From Bacillota bacterium (GTDB taxonomy: Bacteria > Bacillota > UBA4882 > UBA8346), in the NCBI GenBank assembly GCA_023401925.1, contig JAEXDA010000049.1, forward strand, positions 1 to 64,000: DNA of 64,000 nt, written 5' to 3'. The position numbers and the translations under genes were made by a program. Under the pieces are notes generated by a model that was given only the letters and a program-made list of their open reading frames with translations, was not told the DNA's origin and ran no database searches. Each line of letters starts with the position of its first letter. The first letter of the stretch is position 1. Below are positions 17,615 through 27,477 of this stretch, piece after piece.

Positions 17615-19561
17615 TCACTTTTCCAACATCCAAACCGTCATGGCCCCTTTTTCCCGATTGCCCCAGCAATAATAGGGAACTGCCCGGATTGGCGTCCGGT
17701 CATACTCTGTAGCAGGAATTTCGGGGCGGTATAACAACCCATCCCAATTCCGGAGGTTGGGTTTTAATGCACCGCCCTCAATGACCACGACTCCTCCCAA
17801 TAAATCCGCGATAAAATGTTCTTGGAGCGGCATATTGGAAGGTAACAAGATTTGATCCACCGGAACTTGATGATCCGCATCTTCCAGGCAATAGACGAGG
17901 GGACCGCGTTGCAAGGCGATTTTCCCAAAATCCTGGGATACTGCGGGATGGGCGGATATCCTTTGAATGGGCATTTCCATATTCAATTCCACCTGATCGC
18001 CGCTGTCCCATATGCGTTCAACGACCCCATAGCCTTTTTCCGGGGAAACACTTTGGGGAATACCATTTACGGATAACTGGTAACCGCCACACCATTGGGG
18101 AACACGGAACATTAGGCTGATTTTCACCGGACGTTCCACTTCCAAGGTAAACTTGACCTTACCTTCCCAGGGATACCGGGTGTCTTGATGAAAGCAAAGC
18201 CTTTCTCCCGTTATCAAGGAAGTTTCCAAGGTACTTTGGATATAAAGATTAATCACCAAAAGAGCACGATTCCAAAGGTAAATATAGGAGTTGAGGGAAG
18301 CCAGCAGGCGTGCTATGTTCGGAGGGCAACAAGCGCATTCATACCATTCTTCCCGGGCATCGTCGCCATTACTTTGCAATGGATTATTATAAAAATATTT
18401 CTTGCCATCCAGGGAAACCCCAACCAATAAAGCATTATATAAAACTCTTTCCATCAAGTCCGCATAACAGCTATCTCCCGTAACTTGCAGCATCCGCTGG
18501 TTCCACATGATGAGGCCGATAGCCGCGCAGCTCTCGGCGCAAGAACTATCGTTGGGCAGGTCATAATCACAGGTGAATCCTTCATTGGTCCTTGTCGATC
18601 CAATGCCGCCGGTGATAAACATCCGCCGCGAGGCTAAATGCTGCCAAAGATGCTCCAATGCTACCCATAAACTTGAATCTCCCGTTTCAACCGCCACATC
18701 CGCCATGCCGCAATAAAGATACATGGCCCGGACAGCATGACCGACAACCTCGCGCTGGCTTCGGACTGGTAGATGGTCTTGGCCATACTGGCCATCATAT
18801 TGTTCATAGGTACCATAATGCTTTTCATTGTTTTGGCCGGGCTGTCCAAGTTTACCGCCGATTTCATCCAAACAAAGCAACTCTTTCCGCAGAGGAGAAT
18901 CAGCTTCTCCCCGTCGATCGATAAAAAATTCGGCCAACTCCAAATAACTTCCGGTACCCGTCAAACGGTAAAGGGCTACCAGGGACATTTCAATTCCCGC
19001 GTGTCCGTCAATGGCTTCAAGTTTACCGGGGCCGAAAACCCGGACCAAATGATCGGCCAGGCGCATAGCAATATTGAGCAATGAGGTTCTCCGGGAGGCA
19101 TAATAATGAGCCACCGCCGCCTGCAGGAGATGTCCGGCGGTATATAGTTCGTGGCAAATCCCAAAATTGGTGAACTTTTTATCCGGCTCAACCAGTTGAA
19201 AATAGCTGTTCAGATAACCGTTTTCTTCCTGAGCCGCAGCAATGAGAGTAATCGTTTCATCCATCAAATTGTCCAGCCTGGCATCAGGGTCATTGATGAT
19301 GGAAAAACTGGCTGCCTCCAACCATTTATAAACATCGGAATCGGCAAAATAAAGCCCCTGAAAAACCCGTTTGCCATTGTTTCTGTTACCGGCATTTTTA
19401 AAATTTTCAAGCGCGCCGCTTTTTACTAAATATTGGTACTGGGAAAACAAAGAAACCTCTCGGTTATTTTTCAACCGAGGGTTCCAAAATTGATCTTCAA
19501 TCCGAACCATCGTTAATGGCAAGGATTGTAGCCCATATTGATCTCTTTGATGGAATTCCAC
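17615..19561 (-). CDS. GH127 beta-L-arabinofuranosidase (copy B)
   Basis: Second GH127 enzyme, 648 aa, with no signal peptide. The catalytic set is intact: acid/base Glu327, Zn ligands Glu343 and Cys345 (AESCAA), and the CysCys pair 411-412 in CACCPPNIARLLAS. It is clearly closer to copy A than to copy C in the N-terminal and loop regions (for example GYLNxYFQLVEPDKKFTN is shared). The start is GTG with GGAGG 11 nt upstream. It is the last gene of the block-2 operon, 134 bp after copy C. Adjacent copies with diverged sequences suggest different linkage or aglycone preference (inference). Confidence 0.92.
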   Translation of the reverse strand: MEFHQRDQYGLQSLPLTMVRIEDQFWNPRLKNNREVSLFSQYQYLVKSGALENFKNAGNRNNGKRVFQGLYFADSDVYKWLEAASFSIINDPDARLDNLMDETITLIAAAQEENGYLNSYFQLVEPDKKFTNFGICHELYTAGHLLQAAVAHYYASRRTSLLNIAMRLADHLVRVFGPGKLEAIDGHAGIEMSLVALYRLTGTGSYLELAEFFIDRRGEADSPLRKELLCLDEIGGKLGQPGQNNEKHYGTYEQYDGQYGQDHLPVRSQREVVGHAVRAMYLYCGMADVAVETGDSSLWVALEHLWQHLASRRMFITGGIGSTRTNEGFTCDYDLPNDSSCAESCAAIGLIMWNQRMLQVTGDSCYADLMERVLYNALLVGVSLDGKKYFYNNPLQSNGDDAREEWYECACCPPNIARLLASLNSYIYLWNRALLVINLYIQSTLETSLITGERLCFHQDTRYPWEGKVKFTLEVERPVKISLMFRVPQWCGGYQLSVNGIPQSVSPEKGYGVVERIWDSGDQVELNMEMPIQRISAHPAVSQDFGKIALQRGPLVYCLEDADHQVPVDQILLPSNMPLQEHFIADLLGGVVVIEGGALKPNLRNWDGLLYRPEIPATEYDRTPIRAVPYYCWGNREKGAMTVWMLEK

Positions 19562-19694
19562 CAGCGTTTATTCCTCCGAAAGGGCTCACTGAGATAGGAT
19601 ATAGATCCATATTTAAGTATACAACGAGATCCCAATTCCATAAAGACATTTAGAAATTTATATTCATCCCAAACTCCTTGCAAATAACATTTAC

Positions 19695-21644
19695 TTATTC
19701 AGATTTTCGATTCACCAGCCGCAGCCATACCTGCATTTCACCCGGTTTGCGGTTACCCCACAAATAATACGGAACTGCCTGAAAATCTACTTCTTTCAAC
19801 TTTTCATCCGCCGGGCGGTACAGAATATTTTCCCACGAGGCGCAGTCCGAACGGAAGGCTTTTCCCTTAATGACGGGTACTTTGTCAAGTTCTTCGCTGA
19901 ATTCCATCTCAAATTGAACGTTTTTCCCAACTGAAACATCCCATAAATCTTTACCGTTATCAATTTCTTCCAGGCAGTAGATGATCGGCCCCCGTTGAAT
20001 GGCGACTTTACCGGAAGCTGCCCGGACTTTCGGATTGGCCTGGATCAATTCAACCGGCATATCCAGAGTCAGTTCGATCCGGTCCCCAGGGTTCCAGAGC
20101 CGTCTCAATTTTAAATATCCTTTTTCCAGGGCAGGCGATTGGATGGATTCATGATTGATGTGAAGCTGATATTGCTTGCACCACCCCGGAATCCGCAACG
20201 CCAAAGTAAACTCCAGGGGATGCTCTGCCCCTAATGAAACAATCACTTTCCCCTCCCACGGATAATCGGTTTCTTGCCGGATCGACACTTTATTTCCATT
20301 AACATCGAATTGGGCTTCGTTTCCAATGTACAGGTGAGTATAAATCTCAGCCCCGTTTTGTGAGTAAATATATTGGCCCAGCGAACTGATCAATCTGGCA
20401 ATATTGGGGGGGCAACAGGCACACCCGAACCATTGCTGCCTTTCGGTTTTGACATGCTGCAGGTCGTACCTGGAAACAATCGCTTCGGGGTATACTTCGA
20501 GCGGGTTCACATAGAAATATTTTTTGCCGTCTTGGGATATGCCGCTGAGCGCTCCATTATAAAGGGCTTTTTCCATAATATCGGCGTATTGGCCATCCAC
20601 ATCCAGCCATAACAGTCGTTGGGCCCAAAAAATCAACCCGATGGAAGCGCACGTTTCCGCATAGGCGCTGTCATTGGGCAAGTCATAATCAAAGGTAAAA
20701 CGCTCGGCATGTCCCTGGGAACCAATTCCGCCGGTAATGTACATCCGGTAATGAATCAGATTGTCCCACAAAGTCCGAAGGGCGTTCTGTAAAGATTCAT
20801 CACCGGTTTCCAGCGCCAAATCAGCCATAGCCGTATATAAATACATGGCCCGGACCGAATGACCTTCAGCTTTGGTTTGTTCCCGAACCGTCGCATGGGC
20901 CTGACGATACGTCAAATCGAACCATTTGGTATTTACGTTATTGCCGAAAGTCGGCTCGTTCAACATAAAGCAAGGCTTTTTGCCGCGTTCATCGATAAAA
21001 TACCGGCTTAACGCCAAATATCGTTCATTGCCCGTCACCCGGTACAATTTGACCAGGGCAAGTTCGACCTCTTCATGCCCGCAATAGACTTTCATTTTAT
21101 GTTCTTCCGGTCCCATCACCGAATCGATATAATCGGCGTAACGGCACATAATATCCAAAAATTGTCGTTTCCCGGTTGTTTGATAATAAGCAACCGCCGC
21201 TTCCATTAAATGTCCGGCGCAGTATAGCTCATGTCCGAATGAAAAATCTTTCCACCGCAGCTCCGGTTTAGCCACGGTATAGTATGTATTTAGATACCCG
21301 TCCGGCTGTTGGGCTTTGGCCATAATCTCAATGGCATCATCAATAATTTTCTCCAATTTTGGATTTGGATATGACACTAAACTATAACTGGCGGCTTCGA
21401 TCCATTTGGCGACATCACTATCCTGCCAGACTATTCCATGAAATTCACCCTTTGACTCCCCGGCGGCAATTTTAAAGTTTTCCACGGCATGGCTGGGTTC
21501 GCTACCGGAAATATTGTCATTTAAAACATCCCATTGAAAAGGGATTACAACATCCGCTATCAGTTCCTGCCTTTGCGTCCAAAAATGATCATTGATCTTA
21601 ATATCTTTTAAAGGAGGTGAAATCGTTTTTTTGTTGTTCATCAT
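19695..21644 (-). CDS. GH127 beta-L-arabinofuranosidase (copy C)
   Basis: Third GH127 enzyme, about 649 aa and cytoplasmic. Family residues are preserved: the catalytic Glu in HAERFTFDYDLPND, Zn ligands in YAETCASIG, and CACCPPNIARLISS. Three consecutive ATGs (21647, 21644, 21641) follow GGAG; I chose the middle one for spacing. The longer frame starting at 21788 would run through the end of the upstream permease and is not needed. It is directly downstream of the permease (30 bp), so it belongs to the block-2 importer operon. It is more diverged than copies A and B. Confidence 0.9.
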   Translation of the reverse strand: MMNNKKTISPPLKDIKINDHFWTQRQELIADVVIPFQWDVLNDNISGSEPSHAVENFKIAAGESKGEFHGIVWQDSDVAKWIEAASYSLVSYPNPKLEKIIDDAIEIMAKAQQPDGYLNTYYTVAKPELRWKDFSFGHELYCAGHLMEAAVAYYQTTGKRQFLDIMCRYADYIDSVMGPEEHKMKVYCGHEEVELALVKLYRVTGNERYLALSRYFIDERGKKPCFMLNEPTFGNNVNTKWFDLTYRQAHATVREQTKAEGHSVRAMYLYTAMADLALETGDESLQNALRTLWDNLIHYRMYITGGIGSQGHAERFTFDYDLPNDSAYAETCASIGLIFWAQRLLWLDVDGQYADIMEKALYNGALSGISQDGKKYFYVNPLEVYPEAIVSRYDLQHVKTERQQWFGCACCPPNIARLISSLGQYIYSQNGAEIYTHLYIGNEAQFDVNGNKVSIRQETDYPWEGKVIVSLGAEHPLEFTLALRIPGWCKQYQLHINHESIQSPALEKGYLKLRRLWNPGDRIELTLDMPVELIQANPKVRAASGKVAIQRGPIIYCLEEIDNGKDLWDVSVGKNVQFEMEFSEELDKVPVIKGKAFRSDCASWENILYRPADEKLKEVDFQAVPYYLWGNRKPGEMQVWLRLVNRKSE

Positions 21645-21673
21645 CATTTGCTCCAATCCCATTGATAATAGGT

Positions 21674-22510
21674 TCAGCCCTTTACGCCACCCATGGTTAA
21701 GCCTTCGATAAAATAACGCTGCGCCATGAAGAATAAAGCAACTAACGGCAGTACCGCCAAAGTCGAAGCGGCCATTAAGGTATTCCATTCCGCCCGGAAC
21801 ATGGACAAGAACATCTTCAACCCTAACGATAGGGTAAATTTGGCTTGATCATTCAAATAAAGTAAGGGGCCCATAAAATCATTCCAAGCGTTTAAAAAAC
21901 TGAAGATAGCCACCACCGCCAGGGCCGGTTTGGCTACCGGTATAATAATTTTAGCGATAATTTGCGGATAATTGGCTCCATCCACAAAGGCCGCCTCGTC
22001 GAACTCTACCGGGATGGTCTTAAAAAACTGATGCAGCATGAAAATATAGAACGCATTCCCGAAAAAAGCCGGTACATACAAAGGCGCAAATGTATTTAGG
22101 CCGCCGAGGTATTTCCATTCAATAAATAAAGGAATCATGGTAACCGTTGTCGGTAACATTAATGTTGCCAAACAAAGGCTATACATCAGAGTCCGCCCCC
22201 GGAAATTAATCCGGGCAAACGCATAAGCCATGATGGTATTGCTTAATAAGGCCCCAATAACATTGAGTACAACAATAACCGCAGTATTAAGAAAAAAACG
22301 CGCAAAAGGCAATGTCGTAAAAACGTTGACATAATTTTGCCACTGGGGAACAGCGGGCAACAGTTTGGGAGGCATTGAAAAGATCTCCTGGATGGTCATG
22401 AACGAACTCCGCACCAGCCAAAGAAAAGGCGAAACTGTGAATAAAGCCCCTAAAATCAGCAATAGATATATGAAAGGCCTGGTAACCCATTTCTGATGTT
22501 TACTGATCAT
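21674..22510 (-). CDS. Sugar ABC transporter permease, MalG type (block 2)
   Basis: Six-span CUT1 permease of 278 aa. The EAA motif is VEFDEAAFVDGANYPQIIAK, followed by IIIPVAKP. The C-terminal IEGLTMGGVKG is typical of the MalG branch. Its start overlaps the stop of the partner permease by 4 bp (translational coupling). It is followed by GH127 copy C. Confidence 0.92.
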   Translation of the reverse strand: MISKHQKWVTRPFIYLLLILGALFTVSPFLWLVRSSFMTIQEIFSMPPKLLPAVPQWQNYVNVFTTLPFARFFLNTAVIVVLNVIGALLSNTIMAYAFARINFRGRTLMYSLCLATLMLPTTVTMIPLFIEWKYLGGLNTFAPLYVPAFFGNAFYIFMLHQFFKTIPVEFDEAAFVDGANYPQIIAKIIIPVAKPALAVVAIFSFLNAWNDFMGPLLYLNDQAKFTLSLGLKMFLSMFRAEWNTLMAASTLAVLPLVALFFMAQRYFIEGLTMGGVKG

Positions 22511-23448
22511 TTTTTCCCATCTCCCTCATAAAACACCCATAATGTTGAACTCTTGAATATGAGTCCGGCAATGACGGCCGTGATGATAAACAGAAACCAG
22601 GCCATAGCGCATGCATAACCCATATCCGAAAACATAAATGCCTTGCGGTATAAATGCAATACATAGAACAGGGAGGCGTTGGCCGGTCCGCCATTTGTCA
22701 TCAGATAGGGTTGGGTGAATGTTTGCAAACCACCGATGATTCCAATCACGACATTATAAAATATAACCGGGCTGGTCAAGGGTAAAATGACATGGCGGAA
22801 ACGGTGCCAGGCTTTACCTCCATCAATCGCCACGGCCTCCATCAATTCCTGGGGTATACCCTGAAGGCCCGCCAAAAAAATGACAATCGTATTCCCGATT
22901 CCCCAAATACTCATGATAATAAAACTGGGGATAACCGTTTCCAGACCGAAAATCCATTCTCCGGGAGGCAACCCGAATTTTTGAAGAATCAAATTAAACA
23001 GACCGAATTGTTTGTTGTAAAGCCATAACCATAATGCGGAAGTGACGGCAATGGGCAAAAGCGAAGGCAGGTAATAAAGCGTCCTGAAAAAACCCATGGC
23101 CCGCACTTTGGCATTTAGCAGCAAAGCGGCCAAAAATGCCACCACAATTTGCAAAGGGATTCCAATCACTGTAAAATAAAGAGTAACCCCTACCGATTGC
23201 CAAAATAACTGGTCGTGAAACATTGCGGCATAGTTTTCCAAACCGACAAAACTTGGCGGCATCAACATGTCCCAATGCCAGAAACTGGCTACCAAACTAA
23301 GCCCCAGAGGGAAGAAAACCCATATCGAGAGCCCAAGAACAGCCGGACTAATTAACAACCAGCCCCATAAGTTTTGCTGTCTGGAACGGGAATTCCGTCT
23401 TCCGGCGGCTAAATCTTCTGATTTTATGGCTTTCTGTTCTAAGCCCAT
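22507..23448 (-). CDS. Sugar ABC transporter permease, MalF type (block 2)
   Basis: Partner permease, 313 aa. It has an extended charged N-terminus (MGLEQKAIKSEDLAAGRRNS) before the first span, and the docking loop LMEAVAIDGGKAWHRFRHV. ATG at 23448 is preferred because AAAGGA lies 8 nt upstream; the earlier ATG at 23469 has no ribosome binding site and lies close to the terminator hairpin. It overlaps the MalG-type gene by 4 bp. Confidence 0.9.
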   Translation of the reverse strand: MGLEQKAIKSEDLAAGRRNSRSRQQNLWGWLLISPAVLGLSIWVFFPLGLSLVASFWHWDMLMPPSFVGLENYAAMFHDQLFWQSVGVTLYFTVIGIPLQIVVAFLAALLLNAKVRAMGFFRTLYYLPSLLPIAVTSALWLWLYNKQFGLFNLILQKFGLPPGEWIFGLETVIPSFIIMSIWGIGNTIVIFLAGLQGIPQELMEAVAIDGGKAWHRFRHVILPLTSPVIFYNVVIGIIGGLQTFTQPYLMTNGGPANASLFYVLHLYRKAFMFSDMGYACAMAWFLFIITAVIAGLIFKSSTLWVFYEGDGKK

Positions 23449-23480
23449 GGAATTCATCCTTTCATTCACTCAGCCTTTTA

Positions 23481-23518
23481 GAAAAACTGAGACGTCTCTT
23501 CGGGCGTCTCAGTTTTTC
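23481..23518 (-). terminator. Terminator between binding-protein and permease genes (block 2)
   Basis: A perfect 14-bp stem GAAAAACTGAGACG / CGTCTCAGTTTTTC with a 10-nt loop; on the minus strand the stem ends in a U-run. It lies between the binding-protein stop and the permease start, so partial read-through would yield much more binding protein than permease. Confidence 0.85.
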
Positions 23519-23563
23519 TTTTCACAAACTCTATAAGTTTCTTTTCATCCGTGTTATCATTTC

Positions 23564-24919
23564 TTAATAGTTCCCTTGGTTCAATTTTGCTTTTAAAACT
23601 TTTTCTTTCGCTGCTTTCATTGCTTCGGCGGCAGTTTTCTTGCCTAACCAAATCAGCTCCATTTCCGGAGTAACAGCCTCGCCCCAAATTTGAGGATAAT
23701 TCTTAATACGGGTCTCCGGGTTGATCCGGGCAATCTTCATCGAATCCACAACCGCCTCTTTAAACCCTGCCGGATGAACCGGATTGTTGATCCATTTTTT
23801 CAAATCAGCGGGATCACTATACCAAGAAGCCTTGGTAGGCATCCATAGACCGGAAGTATATAAATCCAGGGTCTTATCGGGGGTAAGCATCCATTTATGC
23901 AGTTCCCAGGCTTCTTTGGGATGTTTGGTCGATTTAAAAATAACCGAGGCGCCGCTAACATACAATTGGGCCGGTTTTTTAAAGATTGGTAATGCGCCGA
24001 CTCCCAGCGGGAATTTCATTTGGGCCAAATCAAGCAATTCCCATTGTCCGGTAACATAAAAGCCGAGTTGACCGTTGGCCAGCATGACCGGCGGAGCAGG
24101 TAATCCCGCTCCCGAGGTGGAGGAAGGATTGGTATATGCAAAGACATGTTCTTTATTGATTAAGTCGCTGATTTTCTGGAAGACTTCCACCGCCGCCGGT
24201 TTATCCAGCATAAATTGTTTCCCGTCCGCGGACATGAAGTCACCGCCATTGCTCCATATTGCCGGAAGAAGCATTGCCGACCAGAGTTGATAACTTACGC
24301 CATAGCGGGCGATTTGCGCGGGATCGAATCCGTCTTCGCCGGGATGTTTGCCGGCTTTATCGATGGTAATTTTCTTGCAATACTGAACAAATTGGTCCCA
24401 GGACCAGCCTTTGGTATAGTCGGTTGGCGGTAAGGGAACTCCCGCTTTTTGCAGTACTTCCTTATTATAGAAGAGCACCTGGCATTCAGCTGCCGTATAG
24501 GATCCATAAATTTTATTGTTCACTTTCAGCCAAACTTGGGGTAAAACGGAATTTTCCAATTTATCCTTTTTAATATAAGGACCCAGGTCAAGGAAAAGTC
24601 CGTTACTGGCCCAATTGCCATAATGTTCAGGCCTAAAATAGCCAAGGTCGGGTAATTCTCCGGCCTGGGCTAAAGCTTTAATCTTAGCGGCATATTCGGT
24701 GCCGCTGATATCTCCCGGAATGTACATCGGTGAAACCGTGATGCCGGGGTGGGCGGCTTCGAAATCTTTAAAAGCGGCTTTCAAAACTTTATCCTCCGCC
24801 GGATTACCCCAATAACAATACGTTAATTTAACGTTACCCGCACTTGCGGCAAACATTGTAGGAACAACTGAAATTACAATCAACAAAACGGTCAGCAAAG
24901 CAACAAACCATCGTTTCAC
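23564..24919 (-). CDS. Sugar ABC transporter substrate-binding protein (block 2)
   Basis: Family 1 solute-binding protein of about 451 aa. The signal peptide is MKRWFVALLTVLLIVISVVPTMFA, with the mature start ASAGNVKLTYCYWG; there is no lipobox. GTG at 24919 is selected because GGAGGG lies 7 nt upstream; the open frame extends 34 codons further but without translation signals. It is the first gene of the block-2 importer operon. A TATAAT-like -10 is visible at 25083-25088 (minus strand). The ligand is inferred to be arabinofuranosyl oligosaccharide because two GH127 genes are co-transcribed. Confidence 0.9.
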   Translation of the reverse strand: MKRWFVALLTVLLIVISVVPTMFAASAGNVKLTYCYWGNPAEDKVLKAAFKDFEAAHPGITVSPMYIPGDISGTEYAAKIKALAQAGELPDLGYFRPEHYGNWASNGLFLDLGPYIKKDKLENSVLPQVWLKVNNKIYGSYTAAECQVLFYNKEVLQKAGVPLPPTDYTKGWSWDQFVQYCKKITIDKAGKHPGEDGFDPAQIARYGVSYQLWSAMLLPAIWSNGGDFMSADGKQFMLDKPAAVEVFQKISDLINKEHVFAYTNPSSTSGAGLPAPPVMLANGQLGFYVTGQWELLDLAQMKFPLGVGALPIFKKPAQLYVSGASVIFKSTKHPKEAWELHKWMLTPDKTLDLYTSGLWMPTKASWYSDPADLKKWINNPVHPAGFKEAVVDSMKIARINPETRIKNYPQIWGEAVTPEMELIWLGKKTAAEAMKAAKEKVLKAKLNQGNY

Positions 24920-25528
24920 AATTTTTCCCTCCATTTTTTTTTCCGTACAGACTCCTCCTGCAGAAAGAATTAACTTGAAAAATTTCAAATCCCTTGAAAC
25001 CCTTTGTGGCGGCCTTTCCACAAAAGAACCATCTTCGCTGCACTCAAATGTTATTAAATTCTTGCATTGATGTTACATTTCTATTATAGCTGCAACTTTC
25101 AAGTTCTTCTATTACCTAAAAAATGATAATAAGTGACATATTCCGACTTGAAATAATCATCAAACAAAACAAGTGAATGTAGCGGAAGAGTTGCAGAAAA
25201 CATATGATATTGTCTTTCTGGAGCCGCATGTCGACAGTTTTGATTTTCAAGACGATGTCCCGCTTAATGTGTTAAAATCCGACTCTTTCAATGAAAGAAA
25301 GTGGCTGCCCCAAAGTGTTCAAAAACAATAAATTATACAACCTATCCTCTCTGAACGAATGACCCTTTATTGTATACTTTATTGATGATTGCTCTTTTGC
25401 TCCAGCCACTTCTACTCATTACAAAACTATTGTCCCAGACACTCTATGAGGGTAAACGGTTAAGCTTAGACTTGGAAAGCCTTACGGAAAGTCGACCCTA
25501 TTTCATTTATGCCCGAAACAATCGATTT
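24920..25528. other. 609-bp intergenic region with degenerate short ORFs
   Basis: It contains the block-2 promoter area (ATTATA at 25083-25088) near the importer. On the plus strand there are two short reading frames, 25173-25331 (52 codons, GTG start) and 25385-25546 (53 codons, running into the end of the next gene). Neither has a ribosome binding site or a family I recognise. They may be remnants of a decayed gene. Confidence 0.4.
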
Positions 25529-27265
25529 TTAGTTCACAAGTACTAAGGTCCAAAGATGATCCATTGTGCCGCTATCACTCCATTGTACTGCTTGCCCTCC
25601 GTCAACGGACGACATATCCGAGATTCCTAAAACCTTTCCGCTGTTTCTGTTTACCAGTTTGTAAATTCCAGATCCGGTATCGGTAATGGTCCAATCATGA
25701 TCAGCCGTACCATTGTCGCTCCATTGAACCACTTTGGCTCCATCGGCAGTGGACATATTGGTAACTCCCAGAACTTTTCCACTATTGGCATTGACCAGCC
25801 GATAATAGCCATTCGTTGAAGTAACCGTCCAATGATGATCCGCTGTCCCGTTATCGCCCCATTGTACTGCGCCGGCTCCATCGGAAGTCGACATGCCACT
25901 GATTCCCAGCACTTTACCGCTATTCAGATTTACGAGCTTATAGGTATGTCCGCTAGAAACAATTGTTGCACTGGAGGCGCAAGGAGTCAAATAAATACGA
26001 TATCCGTATAAACTACTGGCCCCCGTTACCGTCAATGTTATAGAACCGCTTGAGACGGCTTTAATACTTTGGGAAACAAGGGTCGGAGCGCTAACAGCGG
26101 TATCTTTATTGGACCAAGCCACAGATTGAACGACCACACGGGCGTAGGAGCCGAAGAAAGAAGGAATGCCATTGATTACCACATTCACCGTTCCGTCATT
26201 ATTCCCTCCAAAGCAAATACTCGCATATTTTTCATTGGAATCCACGCACGCGAAACCGTCTACATCACTACTGGCATTATTAGGCGGCGTTACACTAACC
26301 ATGTTGCCGGACATTGCACCATACCAATGATAAAACCACCATCCGCCTCCTTTGGCAGTATTACTGGCCAGCAGGCTTCCTAGTCTGCCGGGATAAGCGG
26401 TAAACCACCATGAAATGCAAGCGCTGTCAACCTTATTCCGTTCAAATTTCGCAATAAAGGGCGCCGATGGCCCGGGAGCGCCTTCATAATTATGATTGGT
26501 GTTGCAATACTCATTGATGCTAATGGGTAAAGCCGATATCCCCAGCGATGTCTCCAGCGCCCGGTAGTCACTGATGTTTCCGGGAATGGCTCCCGCGCCC
26601 CCGCCAAGTTCATGCCAACCCATGATGTCGGGAAGGCAGTTATTGTTTTTACAATAGGAAAGAAAAGAGCTCATCGTAGAATGATTATAATAAGAATAAG
26701 ACGGCCCGATAATCTTGGCGTTTGAATCCAACGAACGGAGCAAATTATACGTTTGCCTCCACAAGACGCTGTTAAAATCGCCATTACTGCTTTTCCATGT
26801 CCCATCAGGCTCATTCCAGATCTCATATCCATAATAATTGGTGTGCCCTGATGCTTTCTTATCGCTGATAACAGCGCTAACCTTATTAAGCCAGTCGGTC
26901 ATGTTTGTAAATGCATATGGCCAACCGGGATAAATATCCGCTAAACGGATGGTAACCTTTGCCGTTGGCGCTGCAGTTTGAAGTCTCCCGGCTACCGTAA
27001 TAGCGGCGCCGATTGGTTGTTGGTATCCCGAGCCGGCCCGAGCCGGGTTATTAAATACATTGGGGTTTAGGGGAGTTACCAAGCCGGTAATATCGGCGGG
27101 AAGGGTTTCCGTAATTCCATATAAGGAGCCGCTGGCACAATGGGTTACACCCCTCAAAACACTTGAGAGATTTACTGTGAGTGTCGAAGCTGCCGAAACC
27201 GTAATCATCGGTACTCCCAAAAATATAAGCGCGATACACAAAAAAGTTCTTAGAAGTTTTTTCAT
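25529..27265 (-). CDS. Secreted clan-A glycoside hydrolase with C-terminal ricin-type (CBM13) domain
   Basis: 578 aa with signal peptide MKKLLRTFLCIALIFLGVPMITVSA. The catalytic domain (about residues 30-320) carries YYGYEIWNEPDG, where the Glu of WNEP is the usual clan-A acid/base, and LPISINEYCNT, whose Glu is the likely nucleophile. A beta-sandwich region follows, then three ricin-like repeats. The family is uncertain; the layout recalls GH39-type enzymes, but that is a guess. ATG at 27265 has a perfect AAAGGAGG 7 nt upstream. It is transcribed alone, divergent from an AraC regulator at 27478 that may control it. Its location suggests attack on arabinan or arabinogalactan. Confidence 0.8.
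   Translation of the reverse strand: MKKLLRTFLCIALIFLGVPMITVSAASTLTVNLSSVLRGVTHCASGSLYGITETLPADITGLVTPLNPNVFNNPARAGSGYQQPIGAAITVAGRLQTAAPTAKVTIRLADIYPGWPYAFTNMTDWLNKVSAVISDKKASGHTNYYGYEIWNEPDGTWKSSNGDFNSVLWRQTYNLLRSLDSNAKIIGPSYSYYNHSTMSSFLSYCKNNNCLPDIMGWHELGGGAGAIPGNISDYRALETSLGISALPISINEYCNTNHNYEGAPGPSAPFIAKFERNKVDSACISWWFTAYPGRLGSLLASNTAKGGGWWFYHWYGAMSGNMVSVTPPNNASSDVDGFACVDSNEKYASICFGGNNDGTVNVVINGIPSFFGSYARVVVQSVAWSNKDTAVSAPTLVSQSIKAVSSGSITLTVTGASSLYGYRIYLTPCASSATIVSSGHTYKLVNLNSGKVLGISGMSTSDGAGAVQWGDNGTADHHWTVTSTNGYYRLVNANSGKVLGVTNMSTADGAKVVQWSDNGTADHDWTITDTGSGIYKLVNRNSGKVLGISDMSSVDGGQAVQWSDSGTMDHLWTLVLVN
25532..25945 (-). repeat. Three tandem ricin/QxW repeats within the GH gene
   Basis: Three consecutive units of 45-47 codons (25808-25945, 25667-25807, 25532-25666) share the pattern YxLVNxNSGKVLG, then MSxxDG, then VQWxDxGTxDHxWT. 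This is a complete beta-trefoil carbohydrate-binding domain. The unusually high similarity among the units suggests recent internal duplication. Confidence 0.85.
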
Positions 27266-27415
27266 GTTTAACCCTCCTTTGTTCATATTGGTTTTTACCG
27301 TAAACACCCCTGTTTAAACAAGAATTTAGCCGCGGCGCTTTTTTGTTAACAACAGGTTACGGTTCCATTATATCGTTTGTATTTTTTGATCATAGAGTCA
27401 AAAAACAGACAAATA

Positions 27416-27444
27416 ATGACATTTTCATACATTTATGTTATGCT
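27416..27444 (+). promoter_or_regulatory. Promoter of the AraC-type gene
   Basis: ATGACA (27416-27421), 17-bp spacer, TATGCT (27439-27444); about 33 bp before the chosen start codon. Confidence 0.5.
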
Positions 27445-27477
27445 ATGTATACTGACATTTTAACAAAGGAGATAACC

